A stretch of 5,168 bases of DNA from JAMXLO01 sp035569235 (GTDB lineage Bacteria; Pseudomonadota; Alphaproteobacteria; Acetobacterales; Acetobacteraceae): contig DATMND010000461.1 of NCBI GenBank assembly GCA_035569235.1, positions 1 to 5,168 on the forward strand, in the 5' to 3' direction. Made by a program: the position numbers and the translations under genes. The notes below the pieces were generated by a model that saw nothing but the letters and a program-made list of their open reading frames with translations, ran no database searches and was not told where the DNA came from. Position 1 is the stretch's first letter, and every line of letters begins with the position of its first letter. This document shows positions 1-5,168 of the stretch, piece after piece.

Positions 1-126
1 CGTCTGGTCTGGGATAGCTACGATGCCATTGTCACCGCTTGCAAGGAAGGATGGAACTTCCTCATCAATGACCCGGACAGGATCAGATCAATCGGGCACC
101 GGGACTGGGCATGTGTCAATGTTTAG
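1..126 (+). CDS. IS630-family transposase, C-terminal fragment
   Basis: The plus-strand frame is open from the first base of the window to a TAG at 124-126 and encodes 41 residues. The segment A-C-K-E-G-W-N-F-L, then N-D-P-D-R-I, then S-I-G-H-R-D-W-A matches, from memory, the usual C-terminal tail of IS630-family transposases: a helix with an A-C-x-x-x-W-N core, a D/Q-P-x-x-I step and a final S-I-x-x-R-x-W-A. IS630 transposases are DDE enzymes that move elements by cut-and-paste into TA dinucleotides. The catalytic acidic residues lie upstream of the window, so activity cannot be judged. Base composition is less GC-rich than the pump genes, consistent with a mobile origin. The family call rests on a short tail only. 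The gene is partial because of the window edge; no breakage is visible. Confidence 0.8.
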   Translation, partial: RLVWDSYDAIVTACKEGWNFLINDPDRIRSIGHRDWACVNV

Positions 127-137
127 GCGGATTGGTA
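1..137 (+). mobile_element. Right end of an IS630-type insertion sequence (boundary approximate)
   Basis: The transposase stop at 124-126 is followed by only a few bases before a different sequence, the palindromic repeat, begins near 138. IS630-type elements normally end a few tens of bases after the transposase and are flanked by a duplicated TA. A TA lies at 136-137 and is a plausible flank. The left end is outside the window, so the terminal inverted repeat cannot be compared and the exact boundary is an inference. Confidence 0.55.
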
Positions 138-265
138 TCACACGGAGGTCACGAAGGACCACAGAGAGCCACGGAGTGAGCAAGCGAATACGCTGCGCGC
201 GAAGCGCCAAATCCTTGCTAGCTCGGTGGCTCTCTGGGGCTGCCTTCTCAGTGTTCTCTGTGTGA
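138..265. repeat. Large imperfect palindrome, dispersed-hairpin-repeat type
   Basis: Two arms read as inverted copies. TCACACGGAG at 138-147 pairs with CTCTGTGTGA at 256-265 (one mismatch). ACAGAGAGCCACGGAG at 161-176 pairs with CTCGGTGGCTCTCTGG at 222-237 (14 of 16). GAGTGAGCAAG at 174-184 pairs with CTTGCTAGCTC at 214-224 (9 of 11). About 29 nt remain as a GC-rich centre. The arms are built from C-A-C-G-G-A-G and C-A-C-A-G-A-G steps, as in intergenic hairpin repeats I recall from many proteobacterial genomes. No reading frame of interest lies inside. Whether copies exist elsewhere in this genome cannot be seen here. Confidence 0.7.
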
Positions 266-274
266 ACCCTTTTT
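138..274 (+). terminator. Possible terminator: long hairpin plus T-run
   Basis: The palindrome at 138-265 is followed, reading the plus strand, by A-C-C-C and five T residues at 270-274. It could end transcription leaving the IS630 transposase and protect the convergent pump operon from antisense reading. On the minus strand the same hairpin lies about 17 nt past the permease stop but has no T-run after it, so it could only be a weak or Rho-assisted stop or an mRNA 3'-end stabiliser for the pump transcript. The long stem with mismatches is not the compact shape of a classical intrinsic terminator. Confidence 0.35.
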
Positions 275-281
275 GCTTGCT

Positions 282-3200
282 TCAGTCGGCCGCTGCCGAT
301 CCCATCTTCTCGGCGAGCACCGGCATCCGGTGACGCTGCGGCGCCAGCCAATGCTGCAGCCGGTCGAGATAGAGATAGATCACCGGCGTCGTGTACAGCG
401 TGAGTGCCTGGCTCAGGATCAGTCCACCGACCATCGCAGTGCCGAGCGGACGCCGCAGCTCCGAACCGGCGCCGTGACCCAACATCAGCGGCAGACCGGA
501 CAGCAGCGCCGCCATCGTCGTCATCATGATCGGGCGGAAGCGCAGCAGACACGCCTGGCGGATCGCGTTCAGCGGCGTTTCGCCGTCGCGGCGTTCGGCG
601 GTGATGGCGAAGTCCACCATCATAATGCCGTTCTTCTTGACGATGCCGATCAGCAGGATCACGCCGATCAGCGCGATCACCGAAAGCTCGTAGTGCATCA
701 TCAACAGCATCAGCAGCGCGCCCACGCCAGCCGATGGCAGCGTGGACAGAATGGTCAGCGGCAGGATGTAGCTCTCATACAGAATGCCAAGGATGATATA
801 GACGGTGATCAATGCCGCGGCGATCAGGTAAGGCTGGGAGGACAGCGAGGACTGGAACGCCTGCGCGGTGCCCTGGAACGTGCCCTGCACCGTGATCGGC
901 ACGCCCATCTGGTGGACCGCCGCGTTGATCGCATCCACCGCCTGACCCAGCGCGGCCCCGGCCGCCAGATTGAACGAGATCGTCACCGCGGGGAACTGGC
1001 TCTGGTGGCTGATCGACAGTGGCTGCACGGGTGCTGTCGTCCACTTGACGAAGGTGGACAGCGGCACCGCCTGGCCGGTGCTCGATTTCACATAGAGCTT
1101 GTTCAGCGTATCGACGGCGGCCAGTTGGTCGGGCATCACCTCGAGGATCAGGTGATAGGAGTTCACCTGCGAGAAATACTGGGTGATCTGGCGCTGCCCG
1201 AACGCGTCGTACAGCGTGTCGTCGATCACCTGTGGCTGCACCCCGAACCGCGCCGCCTGGTCGCGGTCGATGGTGAGCGTCGCTGTCATGCCGGCCATCT
1301 GCTGGTCGGTGGTGACGTCGCGCAGCATCGGCAGGCTTTGCAGCTTGTCCAGGATCTTCGGCGACCACTGGTAGAGTTCCGCCAGATCGGCGTCCTGGAG
1401 GGTGTACTGGAACTCGGTCTTGGTCAGTCTTCCACCCACGCGGATATCCTGAGCCGCCTGCAGGAACAGTGCACCGCCCGTCACCTTCTGCAGCTTCGGA
1501 CGGATCCGGTTGATGAAATCCTGCGCCGTTCCGCCGACACGCTCGTTCCACGGCTTCAATGCGATGTAGATGCGGCCGTTGTTCTCAGTCTGCCCGCCGA
1601 TGCCGGCGCCGACCGTGGCGCCGTAACCCTGCACGTCCGGGTCGTGCGCCACTATGTCATCCAGCGCGGACTGGATGCGTGACATCTCGGCGAACGAGAC
1701 GTCCTGCGCACCCTCGCTCACACCGAGCACCACGCCGGTGTCCTGCGACGGGAAGAAGCCCTTGGGGATGTAGGTGTAAAGAACGACGGTCATCGAGAGG
1801 GTGCCGAGAAATACCAGCAAGGTGATGAACTGGTGGCGCAGCGCGATGTCCAGCGTGCGGCGATAGCCGTTGATCAGCGCGGTGAAGAATCCCTCGATGA
1901 TCCGGTAGAAGCGGCCATGCTTGCCGGAATCGTGGCGCAGAAAGCGCGAGCACATCATCGGCGTCAGTGTCAGCGACACGACGCAAGAGACCACCACCGC
2001 GATGGTGACCGTCATCGCGAACTCGCGGAACAGCCGGCCGACGATGCCGCCCATCAGCAGCAGCGGGATGAACACCGCGATCAGCGAGAAGCTGATCGAG
2101 ACGATGGTGAAGCCGATCTCGCCGGCGCCCTTCAGCGCGGCTTCCATCGGCGCCATGCCGTCCTCGACGTGGCGATAGATGTTCTCCAGCATCACGATGG
2201 CATCATCCACCACGAAGCCGACCGCGATGGTCAACGCCATCAGGGACAGATTGTCGAGGCTGTAGCTCAGCAGGTACATCACTGCGAAGGTGCAGATCAG
2301 CGCCACCGGAACGGTGATCGACGGAATGATGGTGGCCCAGACGCTGCGCAGGAACAGGAAGATCACCATCACGACCAGGCTGATCGACAGCATCAGCGTG
2401 AACTGTACGTCGTGGACCGACGCACGGATGGTCAGCGTGCGGTCCATGATCACGCTGACATGGATCGCCGGCGGGATGGCGGCCTCGAGCGCCGGGAGCG
2501 CCGCCTTGATGCGATCCACCGTATCGATCACGTTGGCGCCGGGCTGTTTGAACACAACCAGGATGATCCCGCGCTGGCCGTTCTGCCAGCCAGCCAGCAG
2601 CGTGTTCTCCGGGCCATCCACCGCGCGGCCGATATCCTTGACCCGCACCGGCGCACCGTTGCGGTACGACAGGATAACGTCGTTGTATTCGGAGCCCTTG
2701 GTGAGCTGGTCGTTGGCATAAAGCGCATACGTGCGGTGCGCGGAGTCGACCGTGCCCTTCGGTGCGTCCGCCGTTGCGCTGGTCAGGGTGCCGCGCACGT
2801 CCTCCAGCGTGATGCCCATGGCGGCAAGCTTGCCTGGATCCGCCTGCACGCGCACAGCGCGCTTCTGCTCGCCGCCGATGAACACCTGCGCGACACCGGA
2901 GATCTGCGAGATCTGCTGCGACAGGATGTTGTCCGCGTAGTCGTCCACGTTGATCAACGGCACGGCGTCCGACTGCACCGAAAGGATCATGATCGGTGAA
3001 TCGGACGGATTGACCTTCCGATAGGTCGGTGAGGACGGCAGATTCTTCGGCAACTGCCCGCTGGCGGCGTTGATTGCCGCCTGTACGTCGCCCGCGGCGG
3101 CATCGATGTTGCGGTCAAGGTCGAACTGGATGGTGATCTGCGACTGGCCCAGCACATTGACCGAGGTAAGCTGCGAGACACCGGCGATCTGCGCGAACTG

Positions 3201-3407
3201 ATATTCGAGCGGCTGCGCGACGGTGGCCGCCATCGTGTCCGGACTGGCGCCCGGGAACTTGGCGTTCACCGAGATGGTAGGGAAGTCGACGCGCGGCAGC
3301 GGGGCAACGGGAAGCAGCGGGTAGGCGGCGATGCCGACCAGCACGAAAGCCGCCATGAGCAGCGACGTGGCGACCGGACGGCGGATGAAGGGCGTGGAAA
3401 TGCTCAT
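282..3407 (-). CDS. mdtB/mdtC: RND (HAE1) multidrug efflux permease, MdtB/MdtC type
   Basis: This 1041-residue inner-membrane pump would couple proton import to export of drugs or other amphiphiles, as the motor of a tripartite complex with the adaptor encoded just upstream. The length is typical of the family. An N-terminal helix at about 11-30 begins F-I-R-R-P-V-A-T. A large periplasmic loop spans about 31-335, helices 2-6 about 336-485, helix 7 about 525-545, a second periplasmic loop about 546-857, and helices 8-12 about 860-1010. The proton-relay residues expected from AcrB are present: D401 and D402 in G-F-V-V-D-D-A-I, K925 in I-V-K-K-N, R956 and T963 in R-F-R-P-I-M-M-T. Other signatures are R-V-D-F-P, G-A-S-P and F-G-Q-R-Q-I. 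The ATG at 3405-3407 aligns with the family start; AAGGGA (complement of 3419-3424) lies 11 nt upstream. Some stretches resemble E. coli MdtC and others MdtB, so subtype is left open. K-K-N-G-I has G927 where the family usually has A. No frameshift is visible. Substrates cannot be read from sequence. Confidence 0.95.
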   Translation of the reverse strand: MSISTPFIRRPVATSLLMAAFVLVGIAAYPLLPVAPLPRVDFPTISVNAKFPGASPDTMAATVAQPLEYQFAQIAGVSQLTSVNVLGQSQITIQFDLDRNIDAAAGDVQAAINAASGQLPKNLPSSPTYRKVNPSDSPIMILSVQSDAVPLINVDDYADNILSQQISQISGVAQVFIGGEQKRAVRVQADPGKLAAMGITLEDVRGTLTSATADAPKGTVDSAHRTYALYANDQLTKGSEYNDVILSYRNGAPVRVKDIGRAVDGPENTLLAGWQNGQRGIILVVFKQPGANVIDTVDRIKAALPALEAAIPPAIHVSVIMDRTLTIRASVHDVQFTLMLSISLVVMVIFLFLRSVWATIIPSITVPVALICTFAVMYLLSYSLDNLSLMALTIAVGFVVDDAIVMLENIYRHVEDGMAPMEAALKGAGEIGFTIVSISFSLIAVFIPLLLMGGIVGRLFREFAMTVTIAVVVSCVVSLTLTPMMCSRFLRHDSGKHGRFYRIIEGFFTALINGYRRTLDIALRHQFITLLVFLGTLSMTVVLYTYIPKGFFPSQDTGVVLGVSEGAQDVSFAEMSRIQSALDDIVAHDPDVQGYGATVGAGIGGQTENNGRIYIALKPWNERVGGTAQDFINRIRPKLQKVTGGALFLQAAQDIRVGGRLTKTEFQYTLQDADLAELYQWSPKILDKLQSLPMLRDVTTDQQMAGMTATLTIDRDQAARFGVQPQVIDDTLYDAFGQRQITQYFSQVNSYHLILEVMPDQLAAVDTLNKLYVKSSTGQAVPLSTFVKWTTAPVQPLSISHQSQFPAVTISFNLAAGAALGQAVDAINAAVHQMGVPITVQGTFQGTAQAFQSSLSSQPYLIAAALITVYIILGILYESYILPLTILSTLPSAGVGALLMLLMMHYELSVIALIGVILLIGIVKKNGIMMVDFAITAERRDGETPLNAIRQACLLRFRPIMMTTMAALLSGLPLMLGHGAGSELRRPLGTAMVGGLILSQALTLYTTPVIYLYLDRLQHWLAPQRHRMPVLAEKMGSAAAD

Positions 3408-3418
3408 GCGACCGTCGG

Positions 3419-3424
3419 TCCCTT
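3419..3424 (-). promoter_or_regulatory. Ribosome binding site of the permease gene
   Basis: On the minus strand AAGGGA lies in the 21-nt gap between the adaptor stop and the permease ATG, 11 nt before the ATG. The spacing is slightly long and the match moderate. With the short gap, translation of the permease probably depends partly on coupling to the adaptor gene. Confidence 0.5.
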
Positions 3425-3428
3425 GTTC

Positions 3429-4610
3429 TCAGCCACCCGGTTTCGCCGGGGCGGCGGCCTGCTGCGACGCATCATTGACGGCCACCTTGGTGCCGACCTG
3501 CAAACGCGACTGGCCCTCGGTCACGACCTGTTGACCTTCGCTCAGCCCCTTGGCGATGACGGAGAGTGCCCCGTCGTCGCTGCCGACCTCCACCGGCTGT
3601 CGTGCCACCGACTGATCCGGGCCCACGACGTAGACGTAGAGACCCACCGGTCCGTGCTGCACTGCAACGGACGGCACGGTCAGCGCATTCTGCTGGGTGC
3701 CAAGCTGCAGACGCGCGTTGATGAACTGCCCCGGCCACAGCGTGTTGTGCGGGTTCGGGAAGGTGGCCTTCAGCTTGATGGTCCCGGTGCTGGAGTCGAT
3801 CGCGTTGTCGGGGGTCAACAGGGCGCCCTGATCGAGCTGGGTCTTGTCATCGGCCGCGAAGGCGATCACCGGCAGCTTGCCTTTCTCCATCGCCACGCTG
3901 ATGCTCGGCAGGCTGTCCTGCGGCACCGTGAACAGCGCCGAGATCGGATGGATCTGGGTGATCGTGACGATCCCGGCAGCGTCGGAGCCATGCACGAGAT
4001 TGCCGGGATCAACCTGGCGCAGGCCGACACGGCCCTGGATTGGCGACGTGATGAAACAGTAGCTGAGGTTGAGTTTGGCCATCTCGATCGCCGCGTTATC
4101 GCCGGCGATCGCGGCGATCATGTGATTGACCAGCGCCTGCTGCGTGTCGACCTGCTGATGGGAGGCGAAGCTCTTCTGCTCGAGCGAGGTATAGCGCGCC
4201 AGGTCGCTCTTGGAATTGACGAAGTCCGCGTCGTCCTGGCTCTTCTTCGCCATCGCCGCGTCAAGCGCGGCCTGATACGGGCGCGGGTCGATCACGGCGA
4301 TCAGGTCGCCCTGCTTGACCTCCTGGCCCTCGGTCACCGGGAATTCCGTCAGGGTGCCGTCAACCCGGGCGCGCACCAGCACGGAATTGAACGCCTGAAC
4401 CGAACCCAGGCCCTTGAGGTAGATTGGCACGTCCTGCTGCGTGACACGCGCGATGCTGACGGGAACCAGTGGCGGGCCGCTCGGCGGTTGCGGTTGTTGG
4501 GCGGTGGACGGTTCCAGCAGGATCGATCCGAGGCCAGCTGCCATCAACACCCCGAGCACAAGCGCCAATGGCCAGCCCTTGCGCAGCCGCTTCTTCGCCG
4601 CCTCAGTCAC
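3429..4610 (-). CDS. mdtA: RND efflux periplasmic adaptor (membrane fusion protein), MdtA type
   Basis: This 393-residue protein would be anchored in the inner membrane and bridge the RND permease to an outer-membrane channel. A basic N-terminus (K-K-R-L-R-K) is followed by one hydrophobic segment at about 13-31; there is no lipobox cysteine, so it looks membrane-anchored or signal-cleaved rather than a lipoprotein. A proline-rich linker spans about 38-50. The first half of the lipoyl/barrel-sandwich domain lies at about 75-110 (V-R-A-R-V-D-G, V-T-E-G-Q-E-V-K-Q-G-D-L). An alpha-hairpin follows at about 112-180, the second lipoyl half at about 184-218 (I-T-S-P-I-Q-G-R-V-G), a beta-barrel at about 220-300 (L-W-P-G-Q-F), and a membrane-proximal domain to about 380. 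Length is close to E. coli MdtA (415). The start is the GTG at 4608-4610: an in-frame TGA lies eight codons upstream with no other start between, and later starts would remove the membrane segment. No good Shine-Dalgarno precedes the GTG. It is first in a two-gene unit with the permease. Confidence 0.93.
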   Translation of the reverse strand: MTEAAKKRLRKGWPLALVLGVLMAAGLGSILLEPSTAQQPQPPSGPPLVPVSIARVTQQDVPIYLKGLGSVQAFNSVLVRARVDGTLTEFPVTEGQEVKQGDLIAVIDPRPYQAALDAAMAKKSQDDADFVNSKSDLARYTSLEQKSFASHQQVDTQQALVNHMIAAIAGDNAAIEMAKLNLSYCFITSPIQGRVGLRQVDPGNLVHGSDAAGIVTITQIHPISALFTVPQDSLPSISVAMEKGKLPVIAFAADDKTQLDQGALLTPDNAIDSSTGTIKLKATFPNPHNTLWPGQFINARLQLGTQQNALTVPSVAVQHGPVGLYVYVVGPDQSVARQPVEVGSDDGALSVIAKGLSEGQQVVTEGQSRLQVGTKVAVNDASQQAAAPAKPGG

Positions 4611-4679
4611 GAATTGACATCCGAAATCCCGTCATCGCACTTGTGCTGCATTGCACAATCCCATTTTGAAACCTTCCCT
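4603..4679 (-). promoter_or_regulatory. Adaptor-gene leader with two tiny overlapping ORFs
   Basis: On the minus strand AGGGAAGG (complement of 4672-4679) lies 7 nt before an ATG at 4662-4664, the best ribosome-binding context in this region. That ATG opens a 10-residue ORF (M-G-L-C-N-A-A-Q-V-R) ending at TGA 4632-4634. This stop overlaps the ATG at 4633-4635 of a second ORF (M-T-G-F-R-M-S-I-R-D), whose stop at 4603-4605 lies just inside the adaptor gene and overlaps its GTG start. The first ORF is in frame with the adaptor, separated by the single TGA plus seven codons. Because the adaptor GTG lacks a clear Shine-Dalgarno, translation may be coupled through these leader ORFs. Function is inference; such short ORFs can occur by chance. 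Confidence 0.35.
4641..4658. promoter_or_regulatory. 18-bp perfect inverted repeat, candidate operator or leader hairpin
   Basis: TTGTGC at 4641-4646 and GCACAA at 4653-4658 are perfect inverted arms around TGCATT. It starts 31 nt upstream of the adaptor start and lies inside the first leader ORF. It could be a site for a dimeric repressor controlling the pump, or form a small stem in the mRNA. The TGC...GCA core resembles, from memory, sites of the polyhydroxyalkanoate regulator PhaR upstream of phasin genes in alphaproteobacteria, but the fit to an efflux operon is unclear. The bound factor is unknown. Confidence 0.4.
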
Positions 4680-4795
4680 GATCCTGCCGTGGACATTAAC
4701 AGGCAGTCATGTCTCGCCCAAGCCTTACATTGTCGGCGAAACGGCGCGCATTCGCCAGCGTCAAAATCATGGCTCGGCCAATTGGATCAAGCCGG

Positions 4796-4813
4796 CGATA
4801 CAAGCCGATACAA
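4796..4813. repeat. Short tandem direct repeat, 10-bp period
   Basis: CGATACAA occurs at 4796-4803 and again at 4806-4813, one helical turn apart, just past the stop of the decarboxylase-like gene. It could be a tandem protein-binding site upstream of the pump operon, but it is about 190 nt from the adaptor start and may be chance. Confidence 0.3.
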
Positions 4814-4823
4814 TTCGCCCGAA

Positions 4824-5168
4824 TCAGTCGCCGGCGACGCCGAGCGCACGCCGGAATCGATCGGCAAGGTGCGCGCCATCCCGCGGCGGCAGATGGCGTG
4901 CCTCCTCCTCGGCGGAAATGCGGATCACCGCGAACAGCGCCTCGTGCCGGAGCCTGGGGGTGAGCGCCTCGACCTCGCCCATGTCGCGCGCGGTGGCCGT
5001 GGCGGCCCAACCACAGGCGGCGGCCACCGCGGCGAGGTCCGTGGTCAGGCCGGTATGGCTGCGCTGGGAGCCGGTCTCGCCGTAGCGCGCGTTGTCCAGC
5101 ACCGCGATGGCAAGGTTGGCGGGCGCGGCTGCGGCGATGGTGGCGAGCGAGCCCATGCCCATCAGCAT
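4824..5168 (-). CDS. Thiamine-diphosphate-dependent decarboxylase-like protein, C-terminal part (5' end outside window)
   Basis: The frame is open to the window edge and encodes at least 114 residues before TGA at 4824-4826. The visible part is the second half of a ThDP-binding domain. It opens with M-L-M-G-M-G-S-L-A-T-I, which in the family follows the diphosphate-binding G-D-G motif (expected just beyond the edge). Next is A-V-L-D-N-A-R-Y-G-E-T-G at about 22-33, where N26 is the expected Mg-diphosphate ligand. The tail H-L-P-P-R-D-G at 92-98 and D-R-F-R-R-A-L-G resembles phosphonopyruvate/sulfopyruvate decarboxylase beta-type proteins. The ATG at the edge is probably internal, because the G-D-G motif must precede it. 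Such proteins decarboxylate a 2-oxo acid to an aldehyde, either as one chain or paired with a separate alpha subunit; which applies here cannot be seen. It is on the same strand as the pump genes but 213 nt away, and no functional link is evident. Confidence 0.8.
   Translation of the reverse strand: MLMGMGSLATIAAAAPANLAIAVLDNARYGETGSQRSHTGLTTDLAAVAAACGWAATATARDMGEVEALTPRLRHEALFAVIRISAEEEARHLPPRDGAHLADRFRRALGVAGD

Larger units (their letters stand above)
4611..4823. other. Intergenic region between decarboxylase gene and pump operon
   Basis: These 213 nt separate the stop of the decarboxylase-like gene from the adaptor start, both read on the minus strand. The region should contain the promoter of the pump operon, since the gap is too long for tight coupling to the upstream gene. 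It holds the 18-bp inverted repeat, the leader ORFs and a direct repeat, described separately. I find no convincing -35/-10 pair, no tRNA-like or riboswitch-like fold I can recognise, and no clear terminator for the decarboxylase gene. No regulator gene is adjacent within the window. Confidence 0.6.

Noticed and set aside
88..552. Minus-strand frame of 154 codons spanning the palindrome and the permease 3' end
   Set aside because: It overlaps the conserved end of the permease in another frame and runs through the palindromic repeat; the protein looks low-complexity and unlike any family.
273..1682. Long plus-strand open frame (469 codons) antisense to the permease
   Set aside because: The composition is rich in H, R, Q and D, as expected from the reverse complement of a GC-rich gene. 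It matches no family I recognise and lies wholly opposite a convincing RND permease.
1833..2999. Long plus-strand open frame (388 codons) antisense to the permease
   Set aside because: It has the same arginine/histidine/aspartate-rich shadow composition, no recognisable domain, and lies opposite conserved transmembrane and proton-relay coding sequence.
4684..4706. CTGCC/GGCAG stem in the intergenic region as a terminator of the decarboxylase gene
   Set aside because: It has only a five-base stem with a 13-nt loop and no T-run on the minus strand, and it is well downstream of the stop; not distinguishable from chance.
4729..4764. TTGACG (complement of 4759-4764) and GACAAT (complement of 4729-4734) as a promoter for the pump operon
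   Set aside because: The spacing is 24 nt, too long for a sigma-70-type promoter, and no better -10 hexamer lies at 16-18 nt.
4651..5085. Plus-strand frame of 144 codons opposite the decarboxylase-like gene
   Set aside because: Most of it is antisense to a recognisable thiamine-diphosphate domain, and the product is an S/R/A-rich shadow.

Overview
The window is GC-rich, and its coding sequences strongly prefer G or C at third codon positions. This fits an alphaproteobacterium, possibly of the Acetobacteraceae or Rhodospirillales type; that assignment is a general impression from protein character and base composition, not a measurement. Almost everything is encoded on the minus strand. The exception is the tail of an insertion sequence at the left edge.

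Layout from left to right: (1) 1-126, plus strand, the last 41 codons of an IS630-type transposase, with the element probably ending shortly after the stop codon. (2) 138-265, a large imperfect palindrome of about 128 nt that resembles dispersed intergenic hairpin repeats; it is followed on the plus strand by a T-run. (3) 282-3407, minus strand, a full-length 1041-residue RND (HAE1) multidrug efflux permease of the MdtB/MdtC group. (4) 3429-4610, minus strand, a full-length 393-residue periplasmic adaptor of the MdtA type. (5) 4611-4823, a non-coding leader with an 18-bp perfect inverted repeat, two tiny overlapping leader ORFs and a 10-bp-spaced direct repeat. (6) 4824-5168, minus strand, the C-terminal part of a thiamine-diphosphate-dependent decarboxylase-like protein, cut by the window edge.

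The adaptor and permease form a two-gene transcription unit (adaptor first, 21-nt gap). They would supply the inner-membrane pump and the periplasmic bridge of a tripartite proton-driven exporter. No outer-membrane channel gene and no second permease follow; an IS630 element lies directly downstream instead. The pump must therefore use a TolC/NodT-type channel encoded elsewhere, or its downstream genes have been lost or displaced. The permease carries residues typical of both E. coli MdtB and MdtC, which fits a pump working as a homotrimer.

I see no clear undescribed multi-gene system. The most interesting points are the leader of the adaptor gene, the large palindrome touching the IS end, and the single mixed-type permease.
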